Assembly: GCF_000803315.1 (NCBI RefSeq)
Contig: NZ_JRMH01000002.1
Coordinates: 744,001 to 808,000 of the forward strand
Source: Pectobacterium actinidiae
Lineage (GTDB): Bacteria > Pseudomonadota > Gammaproteobacteria > Enterobacterales > Enterobacteriaceae
Length of the DNA: 64,000 nt
Reading direction: 5' to 3'
Part shown: positions 9,616 to 19,603 of the stretch, in pieces
How positions within the stretch are numbered: position 1 is the first letter of the stretch
How the letters are laid out: each line of letters starts with the position of its first letter
The notes under the pieces: model-generated
What the model was told of the DNA's origin: nothing
Database searches by the model: none
Seen by the model: only the letters and a program-made list of their open reading frames with translations
Position numbers and translations under genes: made by a program

Positions 9616-9856
9616 GGGCGCGACCTTTATTAATCTTGCCGGTGAGGCACCGCGCCCCACACTGTTTATGACCGCTATAATAGCATTTCATTTTACCGCA
9701 AGCAGCCAGAGCTTAATTTATCCCGTGTTGTCCCGCTTTTTTAAGATGATTCAGGCCGTGACGAAGCCAGCATTTTCAGACTGTTTACCCCGCATTTCTG
9801 CCCACATCCGCTAGCTTAAAAACCATAAAGCGATCTTTTTATGGGACAGTGATGCT

Positions 9857-11053
9857 ATGCCTGCCGATTTTTATCAACAGCTTACGACACAAATCATGGC
9901 TGCACGCACCGAAGGGGTGTTCAAGGAGGAGCGCATCATTACTTCTGCGCAGCAGGCTGAAATCGAAGTGAGGGACAGCAACCGCCTGCTCAACTTCTGT
10001 GCCAATAATTATCTTGGTCTGGCGGACAACCCTGAGCTGATTGCCGCTGCAAAAGCCGGATTGGACAGCCATGGTTTTGGCATGGCATCGGTGCGCTTTA
10101 TCTGTGGAACGCAGGATATCCACAAACAGCTGGAGCGTAAGCTGGCGGATTTTCTGGGAATGGAAGACGCGATTCTCTATTCCTCCTGCTTTGATGCCAA
10201 CGGTGGGCTGTTTGAAACATTGATGGGGCCGGAGGATGCCATTATTTCTGATGCGCTCAATCATGCTTCGATCATCGACGGTATTCGGCTATCGAAGGCG
10301 CGACGCTACCGCTATGCCAATAACGATATGAGCCAGCTGGAAGCACAATTGCAACTGGCCAGAGCGGAAGGGGCAAGACACGTCATGATCGCCACTGACG
10401 GCGTTTTCTCAATGGATGGCGTGATTGCCGATTTGCAGGGGATTTGCGATCTGGCGGATCGTTATGATGCGCTAGTGATGGTTGATGATTCACATGCGGT
10501 GGGATTTGTCGGAGAACAAGGGCGCGGAACGCACGAACGCTGCGGGGTGATGAATCGCGTCGATATCATCACCGGGACGTTAGGCAAGGCGCTGGGGGGC
10601 GCGTCGGGCGGTTATACGGCGGGCAAGCATGAGGTGATCGACTGGCTGCGCCAGCGCTCTCGACCCTATCTGTTTTCCAACTCGCTCGCCCCTGCCATTG
10701 TTACCGCGTCGCTCAGGGTACTGGATCTGCTGGAGCAGGGCGGAGAGCGGCGTGAACGTCTGTGGGCAAATGCCCGTCTGTTCCGTGAAAAGATGACGGC
10801 CGCAGGGTTCACGCTGGCGGGGGCCGATCACGCCATTATTCCCGTCATGTTGGGCGAGGCGCAGTTGGCACAAGACTTTGCACAGGCGCTACAGCGGGAA
10901 GGTGTTTACGTCGCTGGCTTTTTTTATCCCGTTGTTCCCCTCGGTCAGGCGCGTATTCGCACCCAAATGTCGGCTGCCCATACGCCACAGCAAATCCAAT
11001 TCGCCGTCGAGGCTTTTATCCGTGTGGGCAAGCGTCTGGGTGTGATTATCTGA
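9857..11053 (+). CDS. kbl: Glycine C-acetyltransferase (2-amino-3-ketobutyrate CoA ligase)
   Basis: 398 aa, identical in length to E. coli Kbl. It is a PLP enzyme of the alpha-oxoamine synthase group and splits 2-amino-3-ketobutyrate with CoA into glycine and acetyl-CoA. The PLP lysine is in [21 protein letters not shown], the PLP-binding Asp-His in [13 protein letters not shown], and [10 protein letters not shown] near the N-terminus is characteristic. It precedes tdh by 10 nt; together they form the threonine dehydrogenase pathway. The 241 nt between hldD and kbl must hold both divergent promoters, but no clear -10/-35 pair was picked out. Confidence 0.97.
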   Translation: MPADFYQQLTTQIMAARTEGVFKEERIITSAQQAEIEVRDSNRLLNFCANNYLGLADNPELIAAAKAGLDSHGFGMASVRFICGTQDIHKQLERKLADFLGMEDAILYSSCFDANGGLFETLMGPEDAIISDALNHASIIDGIRLSKARRYRYANNDMSQLEAQLQLARAEGARHVMIATDGVFSMDGVIADLQGICDLADRYDALVMVDDSHAVGFVGEQGRGTHERCGVMNRVDIITGTLGKALGGASGGYTAGKHEVIDWLRQRSRPYLFSNSLAPAIVTASLRVLDLLEQGGERRERLWANARLFREKMTAAGFTLAGADHAIIPVMLGEAQLAQDFAQALQREGVYVAGFFYPVVPLGQARIRTQMSAAHTPQQIQFAVEAFIRVGKRLGVII

Positions 11054-11063
11054 GGAAACCATC

Positions 11064-12095
11064 ATGAAAGCATTGGCAAAACTGCGGCCGGAAGAAGGTA
11101 TCTGGATGGTAGACGCCCCCACGCCGGAGCTTGGGCATAACGACATCATGATCAAAATCCGCAAAAGCGCGATCTGCGGAACAGACGTACATATCTATAA
11201 CTGGGACGAATGGTCGCAGAAGACCATTCCCGTTCCGATGGTCGTTGGGCATGAATACGTGGGTGAAATTGTCGCGATTGGTCAGGAAGTTAACGGTTTT
11301 CATATTGGCGATCGGGTTTCTGGTGAAGGGCATATTACCTGCGGTTACTGCCGCAACTGCCGTGCCGGACGACGTCATTTATGCCGTAATGCTATTGGCG
11401 TCGGGGTAAATCGTCCCGGTTCGTTCGCGGAGTATCTGGTGATTCCTGCCTACAACGCGTTCCGCATTCCCGACAATATTTCTGACGAACTGGCTGCTAT
11501 TTTCGATCCCTTCGGTAACGCGGTGCACACCGCACTGTCCTTCGATTTAGTGGGAGAGGATGTCTTGATTGCCGGAGCGGGGCCGATAGGCATGATGGCA
11601 GCGGCGGTGTGCCGTCACGTGGGTGCAAGGAATGTCGTGATTACCGATGTGAATGCGTACCGCCTGGATCTCGCCAGTAAAATGGGGGCAACGCGCGCCG
11701 TCAATGTGGCGCAGGAAAATCTGGCGGACGTGATGATAGATCTGGGCATGACCGAGGGGTTTGATATTGGGCTGGAGATGTCAGGGGCGCCATCAGCCTT
11801 TCGCGCCATGCTGAAAGCGATGAATCACGGTGGACGCATCGCCATGCTGGGCATTCCGCATGAGCCGATGTCGATTGACTGGGGGGAAGTGATTTTTAAA
11901 GGACTGTTTATCAAAGGCATCTACGGGCGGGAAATGTTCGAAACCTGGTACAAAATGTCGGCGCTGATTCAGTCTGGACTGGATTTGTCACCGATTATCA
12001 CCCACCGCTTTCACATTGATGCGTTTCAGAAAGGGTTCGATGCCATGCGTTCGGGTCAGTCGGGCAAGGTTATTCTCAATTGGGATGAAGAATAA
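11064..12095 (+). CDS. tdh: L-threonine 3-dehydrogenase
   Basis: 343 aa zinc-dependent medium-chain dehydrogenase that oxidises L-threonine with NAD+ to 2-amino-3-ketobutyrate, the Kbl substrate. Catalytic zinc ligands are Cys in [16 protein letters not shown] and His-Glu in [10 protein letters not shown]. The structural zinc site is the four-Cys cluster [19 protein letters not shown]. The Rossmann fold is marked by [15 protein letters not shown]. It is cotranscribed with kbl, given the 10-nt gap. It ends 52 nt from the convergent yibQ stop, with no obvious strong terminator between. Confidence 0.97.
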   Translation: MKALAKLRPEEGIWMVDAPTPELGHNDIMIKIRKSAICGTDVHIYNWDEWSQKTIPVPMVVGHEYVGEIVAIGQEVNGFHIGDRVSGEGHITCGYCRNCRAGRRHLCRNAIGVGVNRPGSFAEYLVIPAYNAFRIPDNISDELAAIFDPFGNAVHTALSFDLVGEDVLIAGAGPIGMMAAAVCRHVGARNVVITDVNAYRLDLASKMGATRAVNVAQENLADVMIDLGMTEGFDIGLEMSGAPSAFRAMLKAMNHGGRIAMLGIPHEPMSIDWGEVIFKGLFIKGIYGREMFETWYKMSALIQSGLDLSPIITHRFHIDAFQKGFDAMRSGQSGKVILNWDEE

Positions 12096-12146
12096 CCTTG
12101 CCGCAGTGAATCCGCGTGACAGCAAAAGGGAACGCACGCCTGAGAT

Positions 12147-13112
12147 TTACGGCTGTTTGTGTATTTCGGTTTCGGTTGGGGCAACCCAGGTCTGCCAGCG
12201 GTGCTTGATAAACATCACCGGTGCGCTTTCCTGAATACTGCTGCTCACCAACTTAAAGAACACATCATTCTTAACCGGTTCCAGTGGCTGCTTGACTCGA
12301 CATTGCTGTATGCCGCGGAACGGATTACGCGGTTTTACCGGCGGTTGTGGCTGTGGCTCATACTGCCGCGTCGGCTCATTAAGCAACTGGCTGGGGCGGA
12401 CTAAGACAATATCGGCATCCAGCGTGGGTAACATCTGCTGTAAGACGCGGATGGTTGAAGGATGCGGGTGCCCGATAGCGATAGCGGAACCGCTGCGGCG
12501 GGCAATTTGCACCGCGCGGGTAAACTGCTTACGAATCTCGGCTTCGTTTTGCGAATCATCCAGAAAGACTTTGCGTTTGATGACTTTGACGTTTGTTCCC
12601 GCCGCCGCCTGACTCGATTGGCTGCTGCCAATGGTCATGCTATCAAGGAAATAGAGCTGGTAGGCACTTAGCGCCTGCATGACTTTTTGCATGCCGGGCA
12701 GGCTGGCGGTCATCGCGCTGCCCATATGGTTGTTCAACCCCACGGCGTAAGGCACGTTATTGACAGATTGGCGGATAATGCGCTGAATTTCGTCGCTGCT
12801 CATGTCAGGGCGTAACGTATCGCGCTCCAGCGGCTGCTTGCTCATCGGTGCCATTGGCAGATGGATCAGCACTTCTCGCCCTTGCTGGTGGGCTTTGGTT
12901 GCCATTTCACGGGCGTACGGCGCGTTGGGTAAGACCGCGACGGAAATCGCGGTTGGCATCGCCAGAATCTGGTTCTCATTGTGTGGACGATAGCCGAAAT
13001 CATCGATGACGATGGCGAGTTTTCCGGCTAGTGCCAAAGGAGACAGGGCGAGCAGGCTCAACGCGAATAACGGTGTTTTGGTTAAATAAGACAAGACTAT
13101 CTTCCTAGCCAA
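12147..13112 (-). CDS. yibQ: Divergent polysaccharide deacetylase family protein YibQ
   Basis: 321 aa with an N-terminal signal peptide (basic start, then a hydrophobic stretch ending SPLALAG). The mature protein begins KLAIVIDDFGYRPHNENQIL, the D-D segment of the divergent polysaccharide deacetylase family. Other family segments are LIHLPMAPMSKQP, VGLNNHMGSAMT and AIGHPHPSTI, which supply the His/Asp residues of the metal site. The biochemical activity is not established. Genes of this family usually follow envC, as here, and the start overlaps the envC end by 16 nt. The C-terminal ~80 residues are Pro/Gln rich and poorly conserved. Confidence 0.9.
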   Translation of the reverse strand: MARKIVLSYLTKTPLFALSLLALSPLALAGKLAIVIDDFGYRPHNENQILAMPTAISVAVLPNAPYAREMATKAHQQGREVLIHLPMAPMSKQPLERDTLRPDMSSDEIQRIIRQSVNNVPYAVGLNNHMGSAMTASLPGMQKVMQALSAYQLYFLDSMTIGSSQSSQAAAGTNVKVIKRKVFLDDSQNEAEIRKQFTRAVQIARRSGSAIAIGHPHPSTIRVLQQMLPTLDADIVLVRPSQLLNEPTRQYEPQPQPPVKPRNPFRGIQQCRVKQPLEPVKNDVFFKLVSSSIQESAPVMFIKHRWQTWVAPTETEIHKQP

Positions 13113-14398
13113 GGTTGTGGATTGACCGCCTGACCCTGACGACGGATTTCAAAATAGAGTCCGGGCTGGCTCTGCCCGCCGCTGGTGCCGACCAGCGCAA
13201 TAGATTGTCCGGCCTTGACCTGAGCGCCAACGGCGACCAATGCGCTCTGGTTATAGCCGTACAGGCTCATATCGCCTTTACCATGCTGCACGACAACGAC
13301 TAACCCGTAGCCCTGTAGCCAGTCGGCCATCAGTACGGTTCCGTCGGCGATCGCTTTCACTTCCGTGCCTTCCGGTGCGGTAATCACCATACCCTTCCAG
13401 CGTAACTCGCCCTGTAGCGGTTCACCGAAGCGGTGCTCGATGCGGCCATTAACCGGCCAGATGGCTTGACCAGAAGGCCGCCCTAAACCGCCTGTTCTGG
13501 CCATGAGTGAGCGTTCACCCTCAGTCGGTTTATAGCTGCTGCCGCTGCGTTTGGCCTGTTCTTCTTTAGCGCGAACCTTGGCGGCCTCGCGCGCTTCCCG
13601 TTCGGCACGGGCTTTTGCTTCTCGCTCAGCGCGGGCGATCTGATCGCGCAATCGAGTTTCATTCTGGCGCAGTTCCGTCAACTGCTGACGATCTTTTTCC
13701 AGCGAGCTTTCCAGCGTCGACAGCGTTTTCTTCCGATCGGATTGGGCCTGTTCCAGCGTCTGCTGTTGCTGCTGTTGGTCGCTCAGCAGCGTTTTTTGCT
13801 GCGTCTGCTTTTGTTCCAACTGGCGTTTTTGGTCAGCCAGATCCACACGCGTTTGCTGTAATTCGTTGATGGATTTCTGCCGCGCTTCATTCAGGTAGCC
13901 GAAGTAGGCGAGGATACGCTCGCTGCGCTGGCTTTCTTCTCCGCTCAGCATTAATTGCAGTGCGCTGTGCTGACCTTGCCGGAAGGCGGCGTCAAGCTGT
14001 CGAGAAAGGAGGGTTTGTTGCTTATCCTGCTGCGATTGTAGTTTGGCGATAGAGGCGCTGAGGCTGGTTAATTCTTTATTGAGCGTAGACAGCGTATTGC
14101 GCGTTTCATGCAGTTGACGACTGGCCTGAGAGATAGACTGTTCCTGCTTTTTCAACTGCTGAACTAAGGCACTGCGCTGCTTTTGTTGTTCTTGAACGCT
14201 TTTTTCTTTCGCGGCGATATCTTGTTGCAGGGTCTTGAGCTGTGCTTGATTATCTTCAGCCTGGCCGAGCGCGGGCAACAGCAAAACGCCAACGCAGAGT
14301 GCGCTGACACAGCGGGTGAGCAGCCTTTGTAATGCGGATACATGGCGATCGGCGCTACATGCCACTCGACTCTGTACAAATAACGCGTTTTTACTCAT
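13097..14398 (-). CDS. envC: Murein hydrolase activator EnvC
   Basis: 433 aa periplasmic divisome protein. N-terminal basic/hydrophobic export signal (about residues 20-48, ending PALGQAE), then long coiled coil at about 49-280 very rich in Gln, Lys and Glu. This is the region that contacts FtsEX. The C-terminal LytM (M23-like) domain starts near 300 (GQAIWPVNGRIEHRFGEPLQ). The domain is degenerate: the position of the usual catalytic zinc ligands lacks a complete H-x-H set (LVVVVQHGKGDMSLYGYNQ), as expected for an activator of AmiA/AmiB rather than an enzyme. In E. coli gpmI lies just upstream; it is absent here. Confidence 0.93.
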   Translation of the reverse strand: MSKNALFVQSRVACSADRHVSALQRLLTRCVSALCVGVLLLPALGQAEDNQAQLKTLQQDIAAKEKSVQEQQKQRSALVQQLKKQEQSISQASRQLHETRNTLSTLNKELTSLSASIAKLQSQQDKQQTLLSRQLDAAFRQGQHSALQLMLSGEESQRSERILAYFGYLNEARQKSINELQQTRVDLADQKRQLEQKQTQQKTLLSDQQQQQQTLEQAQSDRKKTLSTLESSLEKDRQQLTELRQNETRLRDQIARAEREAKARAEREAREAAKVRAKEEQAKRSGSSYKPTEGERSLMARTGGLGRPSGQAIWPVNGRIEHRFGEPLQGELRWKGMVITAPEGTEVKAIADGTVLMADWLQGYGLVVVVQHGKGDMSLYGYNQSALVAVGAQVKAGQSIALVGTSGGQSQPGLYFEIRRQGQAVNPQPWLGR

Positions 14399-14643
14399 AT
14401 CAGTGAATTATTCCACGATGAACAGCGGCTTACCAGTTGTCTCTTGTCTGATTTCTATTTCCAGACGTGACAAGCATGGCACAAAGGTGCGTGTCTGCGC
14501 GCATCAATATAGAGATAAATGGAAAGCTCGCCGCAGATTCGATACGCTATATTGGCTTACTGGCTGTAATTGCCGTATCGCGCAGGTATACTCAGGAACC
14601 TTATATTTTTGTTGCTTAACTGATCCGGGAGTCGTTACACCCC

Positions 14644-15075
14644 ATGCAAGAGATTATGCCATTCATTAGCAAGCACCCTATTTTGAGCATTTCCTGGGTT
14701 GCCCTGTTGGTTGCGGTCATTGTGCTTACTGTGAAGAGTAAACTGTCGAACGTGAAAGAAGTGGTTCGCGGTGAAGCGATCCGACTAATTAATAAAGAAG
14801 ATGCTGTCGTCGTTGATATCCGTAACCGTGACGACTATCGCCGTGGCCATATTGCCAGCGCATTTAACCTGTTGCCGAACGACATTAAAAACGGCAGCGT
14901 AGGTGAACTTGAAAAACATAAGTCGCAGCCGATTATCGTGGTATGCGCCAACGGTCTCTCTTCACGCGAAGCCGCCGAGAATTTGCACAAAGCCGGTTTT
15001 GAACGTGTGCAGGTACTGAAAGACGGTCTGGCTGGCTGGAGCGGTGAGAATCTGCCTTTAGTCCGCGGCAAATAA
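14644..15075 (+). CDS. yibN: Rhodanese-domain membrane protein YibN
   Basis: 143 aa. One N-terminal membrane anchor (about residues 13-31, [15 protein letters not shown]) is followed by a single rhodanese domain. Start [17 protein letters not shown] matches the family start. The active-site loop reads [15 protein letters not shown]: Cys is present, but the usual Arg five residues after it is Ser, so sulfurtransferase activity is uncertain. Domain marks [24 protein letters not shown] and [13 protein letters not shown] are clear. It leads the yibN-secB-gpsA-cysE run. In E. coli grxC sits between yibN and secB; here there is a 204-nt gap without it. Confidence 0.9.
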   Translation: MQEIMPFISKHPILSISWVALLVAVIVLTVKSKLSNVKEVVRGEAIRLINKEDAVVVDIRNRDDYRRGHIASAFNLLPNDIKNGSVGELEKHKSQPIIVVCANGLSSREAAENLHKAGFERVQVLKDGLAGWSGENLPLVRGK

Positions 15076-15166
15076 AACAGTTTGTGGTAAAACTATCCAC
15101 ATCGTGCCATGTGTGTAAATCATACACAGCGAAAATGGCGGCGATTTTGCAGGATAACCGGCAGGC

Positions 15167-15200
15167 TGATTGCAGTACGACATTGATTGCAGTACGACAA
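15167..15200 (+). repeat. Two-copy 17-bp tandem repeat upstream of secB
   Basis: Unit TGATTGCAGTACGACAT occurs at 15167-15183 and again at 15184-15200 with only the last base changed (T to A). It lies in the 204-nt gap between yibN and secB, where grxC is found in E. coli. Confidence 0.9.
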
Positions 15201-15279
15201 TGACAGAAATGTGCTGACGTCCGCCTAATCATGACGACGGAAGACGTCAAGAAAATCTAACAAAAGGGTATTACTTAAC

Positions 15280-15750
15280 ATGTCTGAACAAAACAACACA
15301 GAAATGGCTTTCCAAATCCAGCGTATCTACACCAAAGATATCTCTTTTGAAGCACCGAATGCGCCTCAGGTGTTCCAGCAGGAATGGCAGCCGGAAGTAA
15401 AACTGGATCTGGATACGGCTTCTAGCCAACTGGCTGATGACATCTATGAAGTCGTATTGCGTGTGACCGTAACGGCTTCTCTGGGTGAAGAAACTGCATT
15501 TCTGTGTGAAGTTCAGCAAGGTGGTATCTTTACCGTTGGCGGTATCGAAGGCACTCAACTGGCACACTGCCTGGGTGCATATTGCCCGAACATTCTGTTC
15601 CCTTACGCGCGTGAGTGCATCACCAGCCTGGTTTCTCGCGGTACTTTCCCGCAATTGAACTTGGCGCCGGTTAACTTTGATGCGCTGTTCATGAATTACC
15701 TGCAACAGCAGACCGAAGGTGAAGGTGCTGCGCAGTCTCAGGATGCCTGA
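15280..15750 (+). CDS. secB: Protein-export chaperone SecB
   Basis: 156 aa, normal length. SecB is a cytosolic tetrameric chaperone that keeps preproteins unfolded and hands them to SecA. Family segments seen: [22 protein letters not shown], the peptide-groove region [40 protein letters not shown], and [28 protein letters not shown] lies 12 nt before the ATG. It overlaps gpsA by one base (TGATG), so expression of the two is coupled. Confidence 0.98.
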   Translation: MSEQNNTEMAFQIQRIYTKDISFEAPNAPQVFQQEWQPEVKLDLDTASSQLADDIYEVVLRVTVTASLGEETAFLCEVQQGGIFTVGGIEGTQLAHCLGAYCPNILFPYARECITSLVSRGTFPQLNLAPVNFDALFMNYLQQQTEGEGAAQSQDA

Positions 15751-16769
15751 TGAACGCGTCTGACGCTTCAATGACCGTCATCGGTGCCGGTTCATACGGC
15801 ACCGCGTTAGCCATTACGCTGGCGCGTAATGGCCATCGAGTCGTGCTATGGGGTCACAATCCTGTGCATATTCAGGCATTACAGGTAGCTCGGTGTAATC
15901 AGGCTTTTCTGCCGGATGTGCCTTTCCCGGATTCACTTCAGCTTGAAACCAACCTGGCGCAGGCGCTTGCTGCCAGCAGAAACGTGCTGGTCGTTGTGCC
16001 GAGCCATGTGTTCGGTGATGTTCTGCGTCAACTGAAACCTCATTTGCGTGCCGATGCGCGTATTGTATGGGCGACGAAAGGGCTGGAAGCGGAAACGGGA
16101 CGCCTGTTGCAGGATGTCGCACGCGAAGCGTTGGGCGAAACTATCCCGCTTGCGGTAGTCTCTGGTCCGACATTTGCCAAAGAATTGGCGGCCGGCATGC
16201 CGACGGCTATTGCTCTGGCGTCAACGGACAGTGAATTTGCCGATGACCTACAGCGATTGCTGCACTGTGGGAAGAGCTTCCGCGTTTATAGCAACCCCGA
16301 TTTTATCGGCGTGCAGCTGGGCGGCGCGGTGAAAAACGTCATTGCTATCGGTGCCGGGATGTCTGACGGCATTGGGTTTGGTGCCAATGCACGAACTGCC
16401 TTGATCACCCGCGGGCTGGCGGAAATGACCCGTCTTGGCGCAGCGCTGGGCGCGGATCCGACCACCTTTATGGGGATGGCAGGGCTTGGCGATCTGGTAT
16501 TGACCTGTACTGATAATCAGTCCCGTAACCGACGCTTCGGCATGATGCTGGGGCAGGGAATGGATGTACAGAGCGCGCAGGATAGCATTGGTCAGGTTGT
16601 TGAAGGCTACCGCAATACGAAAGAAGTGCTGGCTTTAGCGCAGCGCTACGGCGTTGAGATGCCGATTACCGAGCAACTCTGGCAGGTATTGTATTGTGGG
16701 AAAGACGCCCGAGAGGCAGCGCTGAGCCTATTGGGGCGTACGCGTAAAGACGAAACCGCCAGGTTATAA
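15750..16769 (+). CDS. gpsA: Glycerol-3-phosphate dehydrogenase [NAD(P)+]
   Basis: 339 aa. It reduces dihydroxyacetone phosphate to sn-glycerol-3-phosphate, the backbone for phospholipids, in the cytoplasm. The NAD(P)-binding start is [28 protein letters not shown]. The catalytic Lys lies in [37 protein letters not shown], and [16 protein letters not shown] is the substrate-side motif. The start at 15750 shares its first base with the secB stop. The gene order secB-gpsA-cysE is conserved across enterobacteria. Confidence 0.98.
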   Translation: MNASDASMTVIGAGSYGTALAITLARNGHRVVLWGHNPVHIQALQVARCNQAFLPDVPFPDSLQLETNLAQALAASRNVLVVVPSHVFGDVLRQLKPHLRADARIVWATKGLEAETGRLLQDVAREALGETIPLAVVSGPTFAKELAAGMPTAIALASTDSEFADDLQRLLHCGKSFRVYSNPDFIGVQLGGAVKNVIAIGAGMSDGIGFGANARTALITRGLAEMTRLGAALGADPTTFMGMAGLGDLVLTCTDNQSRNRRFGMMLGQGMDVQSAQDSIGQVVEGYRNTKEVLALAQRYGVEMPITEQLWQVLYCGKDAREAALSLLGRTRKDETARL

Positions 16770-16911
16770 AACACGTCGTTCTATGCTGGGCTTCCTAATC
16801 TGGGAGGCTCATAGTATCTTCATTTTCTTGTAGACGAGCGGTGGCGCTAATAAGCCTGTCGTTTGAGAACAGATATACGTTGTGGTGTGTAGTATCTCGG
16901 AGAGTAAGGCA

Positions 16912-17733
16912 ATGTCGACAGAAGAACTGGAACTGGTCTGGACCAATATCAAGGCAGAAGCGCGCAGTCTCGCGGACTGTGAACCGATGCTGGCCAGCTT
17001 TTTTCATGCCACATTGCTGAAGCACGAGAATCTGGGCAGCGCATTGAGCTACATGCTGGCGAATAAATTAGCCAATTCGATTATGCCCGCGATTGCCATT
17101 CGTGAAGTCGTGGAAGAAGCCTACCGTGCCGACCCGCAGATGATCGTTTCTGCTGCGCGTGATATTCAGGCCGTCTGCCTGCGTGACCCGGCGGTGGATA
17201 AATATTCTACTCCGCTGCTCTACCTGAAAGGGTTTCATGCATTACAGGCTTACCGTATTGGCCACTGGCTTTGGTCGCAGGATCGTAAAGCGCTGGCGGT
17301 TTATTTCCAGAACCAGATCTCGGTTTCTTTCGGTGTCGATATTCACCCTGCGGCGAGAATCGGCTGTGGGATCATGCTCGATCACGCAACAGGTATTGTG
17401 ATCGGCGAAACAGCCGTCGTTGAGAACGACGTCTCCATTCTGCAATCCGTGACGCTGGGTGGTACAGGCAAAACCAGTGGCGATCGTCACCCTAAAATTC
17501 GTGAAGGCGTGATGATTGGCGCAGGTGCCAAAATTTTGGGGAACATTGAAGTCGGCTGTGGTGCGAAAATTGGCGCGGGTTCTGTCGTGTTGCAATCGGT
17601 TCCTCCACATACGACAGCGGCAGGGGTTCCGGCTCGTATCGTCGGCCGCCCGGAAAGCGATAAACCCGCGATGGATATGGATCAGTATTTCAACGGGATC
17701 AATCGCGGCTTCGAATATGGCGATGGTATCTAA
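16912..17733 (+). CDS. cysE: Serine O-acetyltransferase CysE
   Basis: 273 aa from the ATG at 16912 (MSTEELELVWTNIKAEARSL); this start matches the family, whereas an upstream in-frame ATG at 16882 would add ten unrelated residues. It makes O-acetylserine from serine and acetyl-CoA, the first step of cysteine synthesis. An N-terminal helical domain is followed by a left-handed hexapeptide-repeat beta-helix from about residue 140. Catalytic residues lie in LDHATGIVIGE (Asp, His) and GDRHPKIREGVMIGAGAKILGN (His). The C-terminal tail ends FEYGDGI; the terminal Ile is the residue that docks in CysK. A hairpin terminator follows. Confidence 0.98.
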   Translation: MSTEELELVWTNIKAEARSLADCEPMLASFFHATLLKHENLGSALSYMLANKLANSIMPAIAIREVVEEAYRADPQMIVSAARDIQAVCLRDPAVDKYSTPLLYLKGFHALQAYRIGHWLWSQDRKALAVYFQNQISVSFGVDIHPAARIGCGIMLDHATGIVIGETAVVENDVSILQSVTLGGTGKTSGDRHPKIREGVMIGAGAKILGNIEVGCGAKIGAGSVVLQSVPPHTTAAGVPARIVGRPESDKPAMDMDQYFNGINRGFEYGDGI

Positions 17734-17796
17734 TCCCACTGTGTTGACGATTCACCGTTCTTGCTATGTCTGGAACGGGTTCCAACCAGAATATAA

Positions 17797-17823
17797 GCCA
17801 CCGATAAATCAGGTGGTTTTTTG
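17797..17823 (+). terminator. Rho-independent terminator after cysE
   Basis: Stem GCCACC/GGTGG around an 8-9 nt A-rich loop, followed by a run of six T. It ends the secB-gpsA-cysE unit. Confidence 0.85.
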
Positions 17824-18037
17824 TTATTTCAGCTAGGAAACGTCTGAAAGCACCTCTTAACCCACTATCTATTTAAGTACAGTTGCTGTTTATCCCTTCA
17901 TAATAGGCCGCTTTAGTTTCCCGTCTATATAGGCAAATTACGTAAACTGAACTATATATTTTGGTAACAATCAAGATAGTTTTGTTTGGATCATCTTTGT
18001 TTGAATGGAATCGTGACGCTGTTACAGAGAACATTAT

Positions 18038-18691
18038 ATGTATTTGAAGCGAATTTTAATCACGTTGAGTTTGATTACACTACCCATTGTCCCTTTTTTG
18101 AGTTACGCAGCAGAAAGCATAAATAATGTAGGGATAAACAATACGAGCAGCACAGCAAATCTTATGCCCGCTATGGCTGATTCCAATGCTTCGGCGTCGG
18201 ATGAACATGAGGAAAGCTGGTGGCAGAGAAGTAAAAATAATCTGTCTACGACCTGGAATTCGCCACAGAGCCACGATATTTATATCCCGACGATCACCTG
18301 GCATAACCGCTGGACGTACGATAAAGAAAAGACTGACAAATATAATGAAAGACCGTGGGGCGCGGGCTACGGTGTTTCCCGTCTGGATAAGGATGGGGAC
18401 TGGCACGGACTTTATATCATGGCATTCAAAGACTCCTATAACAAATGGGAGCCTATCGGTGGCTACGGTTATGAAAAGCGCTGGCGACCAATCAGCGATC
18501 AGGATTTTCAATTGGGTCTGGGCTTTACGGCTGGTGTAACGATGCGTGATAACTGGAACTACATTCCGATCCCTGTGTTGTTGCCTCTGGCATCAATAAG
18601 TTACAGCAAGCTCTCTTTCCAGGCGACTTACATTCCCGGAACATACAACAACGGTAATGTTTTCTTTGCCTGGTTTAGATGGCAGATTTAA
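18038..18691 (+). CDS. pagP: Lipid A palmitoyltransferase PagP
   Basis: 217 aa outer-membrane enzyme that moves a palmitate from a phospholipid to lipid A. Signal peptide [25 protein letters not shown], then about 40 low-complexity residues, an amphipathic helix ([16 protein letters not shown]) and an eight-strand barrel. Catalytic residues are visible: His in [13 protein letters not shown], and Asp-Ser in [23 protein letters not shown]. It ends [11 protein letters not shown], an aromatic C-terminus typical of outer-membrane proteins. The N-terminal linker is longer than in E. coli PagP. Upstream, an 8-bp direct repeat TTTGTTTG (17981-17988 and 17996-18003) sits just before the start; its spacing does not fit a standard PhoP box. 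Confidence 0.95.
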   Translation: MYLKRILITLSLITLPIVPFLSYAAESINNVGINNTSSTANLMPAMADSNASASDEHEESWWQRSKNNLSTTWNSPQSHDIYIPTITWHNRWTYDKEKTDKYNERPWGAGYGVSRLDKDGDWHGLYIMAFKDSYNKWEPIGGYGYEKRWRPISDQDFQLGLGFTAGVTMRDNWNYIPIPVLLPLASISYSKLSFQATYIPGTYNNGNVFFAWFRWQI

Positions 18692-18705
18692 TAGTATTTG
18701 CTTTT

Positions 18706-18725
18706 CGTCAAAAATATTTTTGACG
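18706..18725. repeat. Perfect 20-bp palindrome after pagP
   Basis: CGTCAAAAAT followed directly by its reverse complement ATTTTTGACG, 14 nt after the pagP stop. It could be a protein-binding site or part of transcription termination; there is no loop. Confidence 0.85.
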
Positions 18726-18754
18726 TAGAGAAATGCACAATAATATAAGCTGTT

Positions 18755-18780
18755 AACGATCCCGTATTACTGGGATCGTT
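18755..18780 (+). terminator. Hairpin downstream of pagP, possible terminator
   Basis: Nine-bp perfect stem AACGATCCC / GGGATCGTT with an 8-nt loop. There is no T-run on the plus strand, so it may act as an RNA 3' end stabiliser or a weak terminator. Confidence 0.5.
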
Positions 18781-19107
18781 ACTGCTGTGTTAGTGAATCG
18801 TATATCGGTGATATATATTGACGCGAGGAGCTATACCCCCCCTCTCAACACTTCTCTAACTATTTATATCCGATGATACTATAAGACTTATCCATTGAAT
18901 TTTTTTACGCCAGTGAAATTATAATCAGAAATTGATTTTAATTTTTAAAATGCAATATATATCAGGCTAAAAATTAGCTTCAATACGGTTTTATAACCTA
19001 TAGGAATATAAAATAAATATTCTATGCGAATAGTTAACGTATTTCTGTTACTAATTATATTGATATTATTACGATCTCATAGATTAAATTAGATAAAAGG
19101 ATTTTAT
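18781..19107. other. AT-rich gap before the Hcp module
   Basis: About 330 nt with no plausible coding frame, much more AT-rich than pagP and cysE. It should hold the hcp promoter; only the ribosome site AAAGG, about 9 nt before the hcp ATG, is evident. It probably marks the left edge of a transferred segment (inference). Confidence 0.5.
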
Positions 19108-19587
19108 ATGGCGAATAATATTTATTTAACGTTAACGGGTAATCAGCAGGGGAAAATTTCTGCTGATTGTGGCACTGTTGACTCGATTGGGAATAAGTAT
19201 CAGATAGGGCATAAAGACCAAATTTTTGTGTTGCAATTTGATCACGCTATCAGCAGAAACCAAAATATTAATCATCAACCTATAGCGTTTTGTAAGCCCA
19301 TCGATAAGTCCTCTCCGCTTTTGGGAAATGCCATCTCAAACAACGAAAAACTCGAACTTTTGTTCGACTTTTACCGTACAGCGCAGACAGGAATTCAGGA
19401 GAAATATTATTCTGTCAAACTCATTGGGGCAGTGATAAGCAACATCGCTGTTTCCTATCCACATGCTTTGATCCATGCAGAGAACCAGCCAGAAGAAATG
19501 ATATCTGTTGCGTATCAAAGCATCGATTGGCAACACCATATCGCTGGAACGGGTGGTTACAGTTTATGGGAAGAGCAAGTGTACTAA
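19108..19587 (+). CDS. hcp: Type VI secretion tube protein Hcp
   Basis: 159 aa, the usual Hcp length. MANNIYLTLTGNQQGKISADCGT, GNKYQIGHKDQIFVLQFDH, NINHQPIAFCKPIDKSSPLLGNAI and FDFYRTAQTGIQEKYYSVKL are all segments of the enterobacterial Hcp (T6SS effector Hcp1) family. Hcp forms stacked hexameric rings of the T6SS tube, is exported, and can carry small effectors in its lumen. No other T6SS structural gene is present, so this is an orphan hcp that must use an apparatus encoded elsewhere. The next gene, 16 nt downstream, looks like its cargo effector. Confidence 0.92.
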   Translation: MANNIYLTLTGNQQGKISADCGTVDSIGNKYQIGHKDQIFVLQFDHAISRNQNINHQPIAFCKPIDKSSPLLGNAISNNEKLELLFDFYRTAQTGIQEKYYSVKLIGAVISNIAVSYPHALIHAENQPEEMISVAYQSIDWQHHIAGTGGYSLWEEQVY

Positions 19588-19603
19588 TATAAAGGGTACG
19601 GTT

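Noticed and set aside
8785..9633. Long antisense frame (282 codons) opposite hldD
   Set aside because: It is a by-product of strong hldD codon bias; hldD is full length and conserved.
17960..18037. PhoP box upstream of pagP
   Set aside because: The TTTGTTTG direct repeat has a 15-bp period, not the 11-bp period of PhoP boxes, and it lies almost on the start codon.
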